A stretch of DNA of 64,000 bases from Alicyclobacillus herbarius DSM 13609 (GTDB lineage Bacteria; Bacillota; Bacilli; Alicyclobacillales; Alicyclobacillaceae): contig NZ_AUMH01000002.1 in assembly GCF_000430585.1 (NCBI RefSeq), positions 62,001-126,000 of the forward strand, given 5' to 3'. This document shows, in pieces, positions 50,985 through 60,712 of this stretch. Each line of letters opens with the position of its first letter. The first letter of the stretch is position 1. The notes below the pieces were generated by a model that searched no databases, was not told where the DNA came from, and was given only the letters and a program-made list of their open reading frames with translations. A program made the position numbers and the translations under genes.

Positions 50985-52303
50985 ATGCCAACGGATTTAA
51001 GGGAGCTATTGATTCGCAAGGCCTACGGCGCATTTGTCAGGCGAAGGAAACCACCCAAGAAGTCGTTTTACGAGGCATCCGCCCCCAGTGTGCAGGCCGT
51101 GACAAGTGGAAATTCCCGCACTTCCCGACGGAAGCGGATGATTTCTTACGGACCAAACGTCCGGGGTGTGTTCCTATTGGGACCACGGTGGGGGTCGTGG
51201 AGCGTGGGCACGGCAACATCCCGGGGAAGAATGTTTATGGACAGGAAATCGTTGTCGAACCGAAGGAGCCGTCCTTGTCGCTGGGAGATGGAGTCGTCCT
51301 GGTCAAGAACCATCTTGTCGCGTCACGGAATGGAAGGATTTGTGTCACGAAAGACCACATTGATGTCGTTCCCGAGATGACCATCGCACACGATGTGAGT
51401 GGAAAAGACGGCGCCATCCGCTTCGACGGAAATGTAATTGTGAGAGGAAATGTGGAAAACGGCGCTTTCATCAAAGCGACAGGGTATATTATTGTTTATG
51501 GATCCGTACGTGATTCAGAGGTCATGGGAGAACGGGGCGTGATTATCACAGGCGAGGCCAACCGAGCGAAAGTGGTTGGCGGGTATCAACAGATGATTTA
51601 CGGAACCCTTGCCGGTCTGATTGAAGCCATGTTGATTGAATTAAACCGGTTTCGGGACGAATATCTCATTATGGTCGGACATGCGTTGCGACGTTCAGAC
51701 GCCCATGTTATCATACCGAAAATTCCAGCATTACTTTTAGAGAAACGGCATGACGAGTTGACGCGGCTGTTGACTACGTTTGTCACCAAATACGCCGATG
51801 ACCTGGCGCAGGTGGATGTGTCTTATCGTATGCTGAAAGATTCGATTGTTAGGAAATGGAAAGGAGAACAGAGTGACTCGATATCCCAGAGAGAAATCGA
51901 CTCCTTGATGAGTAACATGGAGAAGTATAGCCAAAAGATTGCTTCGATACAGGCGCGTAAGTCGTTCGTGCGCGTTGCCACCTGCCAATCGAGTACCCTT
52001 CACAGCACGGGGAACATCCTGGTGCAGAAGCGAAGTGTGTCGAGCGCGATAGAGAGTGGGAATACCCTATCTATCCTAGGGTCCATGAAAGGTGGATTCG
52101 TTGTCGCCCAGAAATCCGCATACATTGGACAGATTGGAACACCGGCCGCCACAGAAGGGAGCGTCTTAGTCGTCAACCCGGATGGATTTATTCGAGGCCG
52201 ACTGGCGTACGAGAACACCTTGTTGCAGGTAGGGCAGAGGAGAGTTCGGTTGTATCATACGATGTGGGATTTCCGGTTTGGAGGTGAACAAAAAGATGGT
52301 TAA
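50912..52303 (+). CDS. FapA/DUF342-like protein, main part (frameshifted from 50499 gene)
   Basis: 463 residues carrying the body of a FapA-type protein: the STILELLNANGFKGAID segment, then a beta-helix of glycine-rich turns (FDGNVIVRGNVENGAFIKATGYIIVYGSVRDSEV). A long helical coiled-coil insert follows (about 230-350) and then a second beta-helix part (STGNILVQKRSVSSAIESGNTLSILG). The family name comes from a flagellar-assembly context in some species; function is poorly known. TTG 50912 is only a few bases from AAGGAG, too close for good initiation, so expression probably depends on correction of the frameshift or reinitiation. Its end overlaps the receiver gene. Confidence 0.75.
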   Translation: MVLQVEKTMYPPEETSPSTILELLNANGFKGAIDSQGLRRICQAKETTQEVVLRGIRPQCAGRDKWKFPHFPTEADDFLRTKRPGCVPIGTTVGVVERGHGNIPGKNVYGQEIVVEPKEPSLSLGDGVVLVKNHLVASRNGRICVTKDHIDVVPEMTIAHDVSGKDGAIRFDGNVIVRGNVENGAFIKATGYIIVYGSVRDSEVMGERGVIITGEANRAKVVGGYQQMIYGTLAGLIEAMLIELNRFRDEYLIMVGHALRRSDAHVIIPKIPALLLEKRHDELTRLLTTFVTKYADDLAQVDVSYRMLKDSIVRKWKGEQSDSISQREIDSLMSNMEKYSQKIASIQARKSFVRVATCQSSTLHSTGNILVQKRSVSSAIESGNTLSILGSMKGGFVVAQKSAYIGQIGTPAATEGSVLVVNPDGFIRGRLAYENTLLQVGQRRVRLYHTMWDFRFGGEQKDG

Positions 52304-52733
52304 AGTCTTACTTGTTGACGACTTCGATGAAACGTTGGAATCGCTGGAACTGGTATATGGCTTTCATCCAGACGTCCAGGTCGTCGGACGCGCACATAAC
52401 GCGGAGGAAATGTGGGACATCCTGGGGCAACAGCAAGTCGATTACGTTTCATTAGATATCCAATTGGGAGCCGAAAGCGGCCTTGAGCTGTGTCGACAAA
52501 TCCGAAAAAAATACCCTAAAATCTTTGTTGTCATGTGCTCCGTCGAGGCATCTGACCGAATGCAAAAATCGGCCATAGATGCAGGAGCCTCGTACTTTCT
52601 CGCCAAGCCGATTGGCATGAATGAGATTAACCATGCCGTCTCCAGTTGCTTGAAATGGCATGGCGGGGAAGATTCATTGACCGAGCAGGAGGCGGACGAT
52701 TTATTGCGGCTCCTAGACAGTGAGTTCAAGTAA
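52296..52733 (+). CDS. Stand-alone CheY-like response regulator receiver
   Basis: 145-residue receiver domain with no visible output domain. VLLVDDFDETLESL gives the acidic pair (about residues 9-10), YVSLDIQLGAESGLELC the phospho-accepting Asp (about residue 54), MCSVEASDRMQ the Ser/Thr position and FLAKPIG the conserved Lys. ATG 52296 follows GGAGGTG and overlaps the end of the FapA-like gene by eight bases, so it is translationally coupled. A histidine kinase is encoded nearby on the other strand (54260-54931), but that kinase type usually pairs with LuxR-type regulators. Confidence 0.9.
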   Translation: MVKVLLVDDFDETLESLELVYGFHPDVQVVGRAHNAEEMWDILGQQQVDYVSLDIQLGAESGLELCRQIRKKYPKIFVVMCSVEASDRMQKSAIDAGASYFLAKPIGMNEINHAVSSCLKWHGGEDSLTEQEADDLLRLLDSEFK

Positions 52734-52792
52734 CAGAAACAAAGCCACAGCACAGCCTGTCGGACTGTACCCGGTTCGTCAACGGTGTGCAG

Positions 52793-54253
52793 TTAGTCAA
52801 CGGCATGCATCCGAACAAACGCCTGAACCACGTCCGGATCAAACGCTATGCGGCGATTTTCAATCAGCTCGTTCAGAGCCGAAAAGTGGTCTTTTCCGCC
52901 AAGCACAATTTGGGTACAATAGTGGTCGACTACAGCCAACACACGGGCCAGGTAATCAATGTCGTTGGCTGTTTTTCCGTTTGGGAACCCGGAGCCGTCA
53001 TAACATTCATGATGATCTTGGATAATGTTCGTGATTTCACAGGACAGACCTAAGGTTTGCGCCATTTGCACACTCAACGAAGGGTGCAATTTATATTTCT
53101 CGAACGCCTGCTCGGAACGTTGTGGATTCAGGACGACCTCGTTTTCCAACGCCGTCCACCCATAGTCGGCGAATCTGGATGCTAGCACCAAGTCTCTCCG
53201 CTGCGGCTCCGGCAACTCTAATTCTTCGGCCATGAGTTCCACATAATGTGCCCGCAAGTCCAGCAATTTCATCACTTGCTTGTGAATCAGCTCTTGTGAA
53301 TTGATAGCATCCAAGCACTGCAGAAAGTGTTGTATCTCATCGAGCGAGATGTCCCACCCCTCATCATCGGCGGGCCCAGGTGGGGGATTATCCTCCCAGC
53401 GGCTCACTTCCGATTCGATATCCTGCCACTGCCGCCACATCGCCAGTTGGCCAAACAGAACCTGGGCCTTTTCGTATAGCCGGAAGGCCAGCTCAGACTC
53501 GCCCAAGCGGATGCTAATATTTGCGAGCAAGTGACAGAGACGGGCAATGTATTCTTTTTCGTAGGCGATAAAGGACGACCATATGATGCTCAGGGCCTGT
53601 TTTGCGTACTCGATACTCTGGGCCATCTTGCCTTGGAGCAGGTATAATCGGCCTAGGTCCGATAGAATGGACATGTCGTTCCCCTGGCTCAATTCGTAGG
53701 CCTTCAGAAGGTAGGATTCGGACGTGCTGTAATCACCTATTTCTAGATAAGCAAGTCCTAGGTTGTTATTCAGTACTACATCGTTTCGATGGATGTTATG
53801 CTGTCGATATGCGAGAAAGCTCTCTTGGCTGCTCACGATAGCCTGCATGTAAAACCCGTTGATGCCTTCAATCCCAGATAAATTTAACCATAAGAGCCCC
53901 TTGGTCGCCGGAGAGACAACATCTACATATTTTTTTAACTCGCTCAAGATGCGGTAGCAGGTATCGAATTCGGACAGACGGTGATAAGCGGCGGCCAGAA
54001 CTGTGTTACGCTTGACCCATATGTCGCGGTCCGCAGCGTGCTCAATTGCTTTGGTAAAATACACGACAGCCTGCTGAAAGCTGGCCGTATGATAATACAA
54101 CACACCGAGTTCATGGTACATCGCTGCCAGCTGTTCGGCATCACAATCAGCAGGCACGTTTTCTATGCATCGACGCAGCTCGTCAATCGCAGCCTGAAAA
54201 AGCCCCTTCAATCGCAGTCGCTTGGCTGTATCCAGGGTGGCCCCAATACTCAT
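52793..54253 (-). CDS. TPR protein with degenerate HD-GYP domain
   Basis: 486 residues. Six or seven tetratricopeptide-like repeats occupy about 1-290 (for example ELGVLYYHTASFQQAVVYFTKAIEHA and NNLGLAYLEIGDYSTSESYLLKAYEL, read in parts). A C-terminal HD-GYP-like domain (about 310-486) keeps the second motif HHECYDGSGFPNG and the LARVLAVVDHY helix. The first motif, usually HDIGK, appears as FADYGW, so a key metal ligand pair is missing. It may sense or bind c-di-GMP without cleaving it. It lies six bases after the histidine kinase gene on the same strand, so they probably share a transcript. Confidence 0.8.
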   Translation of the reverse strand: MSIGATLDTAKRLRLKGLFQAAIDELRRCIENVPADCDAEQLAAMYHELGVLYYHTASFQQAVVYFTKAIEHAADRDIWVKRNTVLAAAYHRLSEFDTCYRILSELKKYVDVVSPATKGLLWLNLSGIEGINGFYMQAIVSSQESFLAYRQHNIHRNDVVLNNNLGLAYLEIGDYSTSESYLLKAYELSQGNDMSILSDLGRLYLLQGKMAQSIEYAKQALSIIWSSFIAYEKEYIARLCHLLANISIRLGESELAFRLYEKAQVLFGQLAMWRQWQDIESEVSRWEDNPPPGPADDEGWDISLDEIQHFLQCLDAINSQELIHKQVMKLLDLRAHYVELMAEELELPEPQRRDLVLASRFADYGWTALENEVVLNPQRSEQAFEKYKLHPSLSVQMAQTLGLSCEITNIIQDHHECYDGSGFPNGKTANDIDYLARVLAVVDHYCTQIVLGGKDHFSALNELIENRRIAFDPDVVQAFVRMHAVD

Positions 54254-54259
54254 TTATGT

Positions 54260-54931
54260 TCACCCGTTGTATACTGGAACTCGAATGACAAATGTGCTTC
54301 CCTGGCCAATGACCGAATCAATGTCCAGTTGTCCTCCCAGGTAGGCTGCGCGTTCTTTCATCCCGATGAGTCCGTAGTGCCCGGGCGGAATGTAGTTCGG
54401 GTCAAAGCCCACCCCATCATCCTGGATGGTGATGACAAGCTCGGCTTCATGATGTGCAAACGCAACCTTGATGGTTTTGGCCTTTGCGTGTTTTTTGATG
54501 TTGTTCAGGACTTCTTGGATAAGTCGATAGAGCGCCACCTGTTTCGCCGGGGCAATCCCTTTGGAAACCAACCCATCTTCGACTTCAAAGAGCACAGGGA
54601 CGTTCCAGTTTTTTTCGTATTGCACGCACAATTCCCGAACCGCCTCAATGAGACCGACTTCGTCGACCGCAATCGGGCGCAAGTCGTAGATCAAGGCACG
54701 GATTTCATGGGTGACATCCGCCACCCGTTTGTGAAGCTGGCTTACGAGAGCCTTGGCCATCTCTGGATTCGATTCAATCATGGCATTCAGGACATCCAAC
54801 TTCATGCTGATGTTGGTGAGCGCCTGGGCCGGGCCGTCGTGCAAATCTCTCGCGATTCGCCGGCGCTCTTCCTCCAACAGGCGGATGCCATGGTCCGTTG
54901 CGTCGAATACCGGCAAGACGGGTTTCTCCAT
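54260..54931 (-). CDS. Soluble histidine kinase, HisKA_3 (NarL/DegS type)
   Basis: 223-residue kinase core without a sensor domain. The phospho-accepting His is in ERRRIARDLHDGPAQALTN (about residue 32), the DHp helices follow, and the ATPase has LYRLIQEVLNNIKKHAKA (N box), DDGVGFDP (G1) and GHYGLIGMKERAAYLGG (G2). There is no membrane helix, so it acts in the cytoplasm and must receive its signal from a partner, perhaps the TPR protein encoded next. No LuxR/NarL-type regulator gene is in the window. The ATG is preceded by GGAAATCCGCGGATGG-like sequence without a strong site. Confidence 0.9.
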   Translation of the reverse strand: MEKPVLPVFDATDHGIRLLEEERRRIARDLHDGPAQALTNISMKLDVLNAMIESNPEMAKALVSQLHKRVADVTHEIRALIYDLRPIAVDEVGLIEAVRELCVQYEKNWNVPVLFEVEDGLVSKGIAPAKQVALYRLIQEVLNNIKKHAKAKTIKVAFAHHEAELVITIQDDGVGFDPNYIPPGHYGLIGMKERAAYLGGQLDIDSVIGQGSTFVIRVPVYNG

Positions 54932-55126
54932 CCGCGGATTTCCTCCGTATCTATTGTCTACAAATGTCTACAGAAAAAATACAGAGAAGCGCGACGAAGT
55001 CGCGCTTAACTTTTTTCTGGAGCGAGATTCCTAGTCTGTTGCGAGCTGCAATGATCGTATCACAGCATCAAGCTAAATTAGAATGTCAAATCAAAACATG
55101 CCCGAGGAGACCAATCGCTCGGCGGT

Positions 55127-55345
55127 TCATTCCACAACGAGTCTAAATCCATCATGCGTGAACTTGTTGACGGTGCCCGTATCGGAACGATTGGCTTGCC
55201 CCTGTGTGCTGCCAGGGTTCGATACGGCTGCAACCGGCTGTCCGGTCGTGCTGCCACTTGTGCGGATGACGTCTGCAAATGCGGGGGCGATACTGGCGCC
55301 AAGAATCGCGGCGGCGGTGATGGAGGTGACCAACAACTTCTTCAT
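55127..55345 (-). CDS. Small secreted protein under c-di-GMP riboswitch control
   Basis: 72-residue protein with a textbook signal peptide: MKKLL, hydrophobic VTSITAAAILGASIAP and a likely cut after AFA (residue 24). The mature part of about 48 residues is polar and rich in Ser, Thr, Gly, Gln and Asn, with no Cys. I recognise no family. AAGGGAGAG precedes the ATG by about eight bases. A c-di-GMP-I riboswitch ends about 30 bases upstream. Extracellular proteins under such riboswitches in other Firmicutes are often adhesins or matrix factors; that role is only an inference here. Confidence 0.8.
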   Translation of the reverse strand: MKKLLVTSITAAAILGASIAPAFADVIRTSGSTTGQPVAAVSNPGSTQGQANRSDTGTVNKFTHDGFRLVVE

Positions 55346-55373
55346 TCGACATCTCTCCCTTTACAGTGGGTTC

Positions 55374-55452
55374 TGGCAGCCCGGCTATCCTAGGCTAGTT
55401 GCCCGTAGACCCGTGGCTTTGCGCCCCTGTCTTTCGACAGGTTTGCCTTTAA
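55374..55452 (-). promoter_or_regulatory. c-di-GMP-I (GEMM-I) riboswitch upstream of the small secreted protein gene
   Basis: Read on the minus strand: AAAGGCAAACC, a hairpin capped by CGAAAG, GGGGCGCAAAGCCACGGGTCT, a variable hairpin (CGGGCAACTAGCCTAGG) and ATAGCCGGGCTGCC. These are the same elements as in the riboswitch at 49290. A G precedes CAAACC. The ribosome binding site starts about 15 bases after the aptamer and no terminator is visible, so control may be at translation. Confidence 0.92.
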
Positions 55453-55488
55453 AAATTGGCCAGACAGCCAATAGAGGCTGTTGGTTAG

Positions 55489-55517
55489 ATTATACCAATG
55501 TTCGACATAGATTGTAA
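55489..55517 (-). promoter_or_regulatory. Promoter of the riboswitch/secreted protein transcript
   Basis: On the minus strand, TTACAA (55517-55512) is followed after 17 bases by a perfect TATAAT (55494-55489) with an upstream TGG, an extended -10. Transcription should start near 55482, about 30 bases before the aptamer. A small hairpin (ACAGCC...GGCTGT) lies in that leader. The remaining bases 55518-55723 show nothing I can name. Confidence 0.75.
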
Positions 55518-55723
55518 GTCTCTCTGTGTAAAATTTCTGTAGGGAGAATAAAGGCTTCCTTGAAAACCCTCACTAAAAACCTCGCATCGCAAATCTCGTT
55601 TGCGTTCAACTTCGTCCCGGGTGCGCGGTTCATTCGGATTGCCCGTGTTTCGCCCGCTCCTTGTACGGTTGGCCGGCACGCTGTCGTCTCCCATATCCGC
55701 GCCGGCCTCGCACGATTACGCGC

Positions 55724-57826
<2,103 letters not shown>

Positions 57827-57844
57827 TGTTTGGTTGTCGCTTTC

Positions 57845-57873
57845 AGTGTACCATGCGCGGCTGGGTGGGGCAA
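57845..57873 (-). promoter_or_regulatory. Candidate thiC promoter
   Basis: On the minus strand TTGCCC (57873-57868) and TACACT (57850-57845) are spaced by 17 bases, and TGG before TACACT gives an extended -10. The TPP aptamer begins about 20 bases downstream, where a leader should start. Confidence 0.6.
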
Positions 57874-57953
57874 CCGGATGCGGAGAATTCGGATTCTTGA
57901 TTGTCTCGCTCTTGTCGCTCATAGTGGCTGTGGTCCTTGCAATACACAAGTAG
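57848..57953 (+). pseudogene. Possible type I toxin (holin-like) remnant
   Basis: A plus-strand frame ends in FGFLIVSLLSLIVAVVLAIHK and a TAG at 57951-57953. One short hydrophobic helix with a basic last residue is typical of the putative holin-like toxins of type I toxin-antitoxin loci. Downstream come three stable hairpins and a terminator, as those loci usually have. The expected N-terminus (M-x-E-A/T-L-x-L-M-I) is missing, and the frame upstream overlaps the thiC promoter on the other strand. The toxin has therefore probably lost its 5' end. This is pattern matching, not proof. Confidence 0.4.
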
Positions 57954-58069
57954 CCGCCCCCTGTAGGTTCTCGCCTGTGGGGCGGCGACTTGCCCACCAA
58001 GAAATGGGCGGGGAACGCCTGAGGCGTCGGTGCCCGGGAGCCGAAGGCTGCCACCTTCGGCTCTCTTTT
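57954..58069 (+). terminator. Hairpin array and intrinsic terminator
   Basis: Four successive hairpins follow the hydrophobic frame: CCGCCCC/GGGGCGG (57954-57985), GCCCA/TGGGC (57992-58009), ACGCC/GGCGT (58015-58027) and GAGCCGAAGG/CCTTCGGCTC (58038-58063). The last has a six-base loop and is followed by TCTTTT, a good terminator on the plus strand. A structured RNA is likely made from here. Confidence 0.7.
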
Positions 58070-58146
58070 CATCTTAAGTGTAACACACTGCGAATATACG
58101 TCATTGTAGTTCGCGAAAGGCTCCGTCCACCAGCCCTATGGCCGTT

Positions 58147-58527
58147 CTAGGTCACAGGTGCTTTCTTGACCGTCTGCGCCGTTCGATTTCGCTCTCTAGC
58201 GCGACCGCTTCTTCCGCCTCTCCACCACGTCAGAGCCCCTAGTGCAACCGGCGCGATGGCCCACAGTCCCGTCACAAGGTCGGTGAACACGAAACTGGCC
58301 CAAGCGCCCGCTAACACCGCCAGAAGGAATAACCCGCAGCCTAGCCAGCGACGAAACAGGGCGGCCACACCACCACACACGCAGAGCAGGGCGAACACCA
58401 GCCCCGCGCCACCGTCTCCTTCCAACTGGGGAATGTTTTGCTCGCTCCCAACCTGTGCCAGCATTAGGGCTTGCCAGCCGCTCACGACCGCGACAACCGC
58501 CGATACACCCAGCACGACAAACCGCAT
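58147..58527 (-). CDS. Small membrane protein of unknown function
   Basis: 126 residues with four hydrophobic segments (about 2-25, 40-58, 62-80 and 82-100) and a basic C-terminal tail (RGGRSGRARERNRTAQTVKK). I recognise no family. ATG 58527 follows GGGAGGGCGGACG; longer in-frame starts run into the duplicated control region. Its first codons and upstream 60 bases are repeated at 60343-60405, so a second copy of its promoter exists without the gene. Confidence 0.7.
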   Translation of the reverse strand: MRFVVLGVSAVVAVVSGWQALMLAQVGSEQNIPQLEGDGGAGLVFALLCVCGGVAALFRRWLGCGLFLLAVLAGAWASFVFTDLVTGLWAIAPVALGALTWWRGGRSGRARERNRTAQTVKKAPVT

Positions 58528-58577
58528 CGTCCGCCCTCCCATTGGATGTGCGAATCTCCCTACACTGTCGCTTTCCA
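58515..58577. repeat. 63-bp direct duplication, copy A
   Basis: These 63 bases match 60343-60405 with a single difference and in the same orientation. Copy A spans the first codons and the ribosome binding site of the 126-residue membrane protein gene and its upstream region. Weaker similarity continues for about 40 bases beyond (GGTCCATCCATC against GGTCTATCCATC). Confidence 0.85.
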
Positions 58578-58651
58578 ACGTCTATACAGCTATCGTTCAA
58601 CTTTTGTGGTCCATCCATCTTCTATGAATCTATGATCAGGAGGACAAGTTG

Positions 58652-58795
58652 ATGCCATGGAACGCCGTCATAGATCAACAGGTGGGACAGTCTCCATGCA
58701 AGGTGTCCGTCGGGCAGCGCGTGAAGGCTCTACTCGAAACGGTGGAGGTGGTTCGCTTAGTGCCGTACAACCTCCGACAATCTGGACGAAACTGA
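58652..58795 (+). CDS. Possible 47-residue protein
   Basis: ATG 58652 follows a perfect AGGAGG (58638-58643) with eight bases of spacing and opens a 47-codon frame: MPWNAVIDQQVGQSPCKVSV, then GQRVKALLETVEVVRLVPYN and a short basic end. The sequence looks protein-like, with alternating hydrophobic and charged residues, but I recognise no family. It lies in the islet bounded by the 63-bp duplication. From 58796 to 58978 nothing else is visible. Confidence 0.45.
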   Translation: MPWNAVIDQQVGQSPCKVSVGQRVKALLETVEVVRLVPYNLRQSGRN

Positions 58796-58978
58796 ACGAG
58801 CATGGTATGCGAAAACAGACGCTGACTTTGAAAAACGAAAATTAGTAAGATAGTAAGGAACGACTAGTAAGGGACCACGAAGAAAGACACGGGGAGGCGT
58901 GACCCAAACGACACTGCGTTCTACGATTATTCCGTGAGAGCTGACAAAGATGAACAACGTAGAAAGGGAGTATGTGAC

Positions 58979-59857
58979 ATGCCGACCAAAATTGAAATCG
59001 CGACAAGGCAACGCATTCACGACGAGTGGCCTCGGTTTCACGTCTTTTGGGATGCCACCAAGAGCCACGTAAAAAGCGGGCGAGTGCTCAAAGAAAGCGA
59101 CGTCCGAGCGGTGCTGGAACGGTTGCTGAGCGACGTTCTCGGTTATGAACCCGACCAGATTGACCGTGAAGCCGATTACGCAGATTTCTTGATTCTCTAT
59201 CAAGGGATGAAACTGGCCGTCGTAGAAACCAAGGACTGGGGGGCTTTTCAAAGCGACGCCACACTGGAGAGTGCGCTTCGACAAGCCGCAAACTACGCTG
59301 ACCGACACCGAGCCAAATACTTGTTCGCCTGCGATGGGGAAACACTCGTCCTTGCAGAACGCGAGGACGATCAGATATATGTCAAGATTCTCGTTCCCAT
59401 CCACGATTCAGAACCTGCGGACGACGTCTTTTATTTCACGCATTATGGCCTCTCCAAAGTGCCAAAAGCCGTGCAGCGTACGATAGAACACTCGGTGGAG
59501 ACGATAGACCCGAAATTATATAAATCGCATCATGGAACGAAGCTGCCCTACAAGTCTTTCGCATACATAGGCGACTTGCGTGACAAGAAAACGTGGAAAC
59601 TGCCTTACCTGCTGGAGGACGGAAAAACCGTCGATACAGGCCGCATTGACAAGGCCGTTAGCTACATTTGGGGTCAAGGCGGTTATCGAGGCGCGAAGTC
59701 CAAAGGACGCTTGCCCGAAGAAGCCCTTCCCGACGTAGCGAAAAAATTGGCGAGAGCCTACCAACAACTCGGTCGTTGGTCGAAGGACGACAAATCGAAG
59801 GCAGTTCAAATGCTGTGGCAATACCTCGAAAGTCGAGGCGAGACCGATCTTCGGTAA
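58979..59857 (+). CDS. Protein with HsdR_N-type (PD-(D/E)XK) nuclease domain
   Basis: 292 residues. Residues about 35-150 resemble the N-terminal nuclease domain of type I restriction R subunits: ESDVRAVLERLLSDVLGY, then an Asp in DYADFLIL and the E-x-K motif in AVVETKDWGAF. A Glu/Ala-rich helix and FACDGETLVLAER follow. The helicase domains of a full R subunit are absent, and the C-terminal half is unfamiliar. It may be a solitary nuclease or defence factor. No hsdM or hsdS gene is near. ATG 58979 lies eight bases after AAAGGGAG. Confidence 0.75.
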   Translation: MPTKIEIATRQRIHDEWPRFHVFWDATKSHVKSGRVLKESDVRAVLERLLSDVLGYEPDQIDREADYADFLILYQGMKLAVVETKDWGAFQSDATLESALRQAANYADRHRAKYLFACDGETLVLAEREDDQIYVKILVPIHDSEPADDVFYFTHYGLSKVPKAVQRTIEHSVETIDPKLYKSHHGTKLPYKSFAYIGDLRDKKTWKLPYLLEDGKTVDTGRIDKAVSYIWGQGGYRGAKSKGRLPEEALPDVAKKLARAYQQLGRWSKDDKSKAVQMLWQYLESRGETDLR

Positions 59858-59906
59858 AGGGCGTGTGTAGTCATGGGGATTAGCAACAAGTTTAAATTAT
59901 GCGCTT

Positions 59907-60345
59907 TTGAACAGCTTGATTGAAAAGGCTGTCGCAAAATACCATATAGACAAACCAACTGGGACGGGCAAACCCGGGGGGGGACACCTGGATGGCATGC
60001 ATACTCCAACGAACGGAGTGCCCAAAGGAACCATCCAAAATTTCACGATGCTCGTGGGTGTCTACCTGAGCTCTGTCCGCCAAGAAAATGCCGGCAACTT
60101 TACGGTCTGGCCCGGGACCCACCGTATCTTTGAAAAGTACTTCCGGGAACACGGCGCGGAATCGCTGCTGGATGGCATGCCAAAGGTCGACATGCCCAAA
60201 CCCCTGCAATTGATGGTGGAACCGGGCGACGTCGTGTTCGCGCACTATGAGCTCGCACACGCTCCGAACATTTCACCGAATGTGCGCTATGCAATTTATT
60301 TCCGGGTTACGCACCGAGAATTTGACCGCAACCATTGGCAAGCGA
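59907..60345 (+). pseudogene. Truncated phytanoyl-CoA dioxygenase (PhyH) family protein
   Basis: About 145 residues of a non-haem iron, 2-oxoglutarate oxygenase. HLDGMHTP supplies the first His-x-Asp, FTMLVGVYLSSVRQENAGNFTVWPGTHR the central strand and AHAPN the distal His, followed by an Arg in YFRVTHRE that would bind the cosubstrate. The N-terminal third is missing, and at 60343 the sequence runs abruptly into the 63-bp duplication. Both ends are therefore broken and the gene is probably dead. Confidence 0.7.
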
Positions 60346-60405
60346 CAAACCGCATAGTCCGCCCTCCCATTGGATGTGCGAATCTCCCTACACTGTCGCT
60401 TTCCA
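60343..60405. repeat. 63-bp direct duplication, copy B
   Basis: Second copy of the segment at 58515-58577, with one mismatch. It carries only the 5' end and control region of the membrane protein gene and joins directly to the broken PhyH gene, marking a rearrangement boundary. Confidence 0.85.
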
Positions 60406-60712
60406 CATTCTACCCATCTGTCGATCCGATTTTGGTCTATCCATCCTCCTCATGATGTGGTTCTGACCAGCCTCACATTCAACCAAAGAGGGGTGGATGG
60501 CTCATATTTATGCCCAGGGTCGCCATCCCTTTTTACACAGCATACCGGACTCTATTTTGTTCTGCTATATGAAACACGGCATTAGACAGCCGATATGCGA
60601 CTGATATACTGAAAATCTAGAATACAGCTCTATTTATATTCTTTCGTGAGTTCCGGGTCGGACGAGGCGGGTTTCGTGGATTCCGGAACGACATAATAGG
60701 AGGGGACCGGCA
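60406..60712 (+). promoter_or_regulatory. Control region of the tct operon
   Basis: This gene-free stretch contains a good promoter: TTAGAC at 60582-60587 and TATACT at 60605-60610, spaced by 17 bases, about 100 bases before tctC. I see no riboswitch or clear operator in the leader. AGGAGGGGACCGGCA directly precedes the TTG start. Confidence 0.55.

Noticed and set aside
53981-55009. Plus-strand frame of 342 codons
   Set aside because: Antisense to the TPR/HD-GYP and histidine kinase genes, which carry recognisable motifs.
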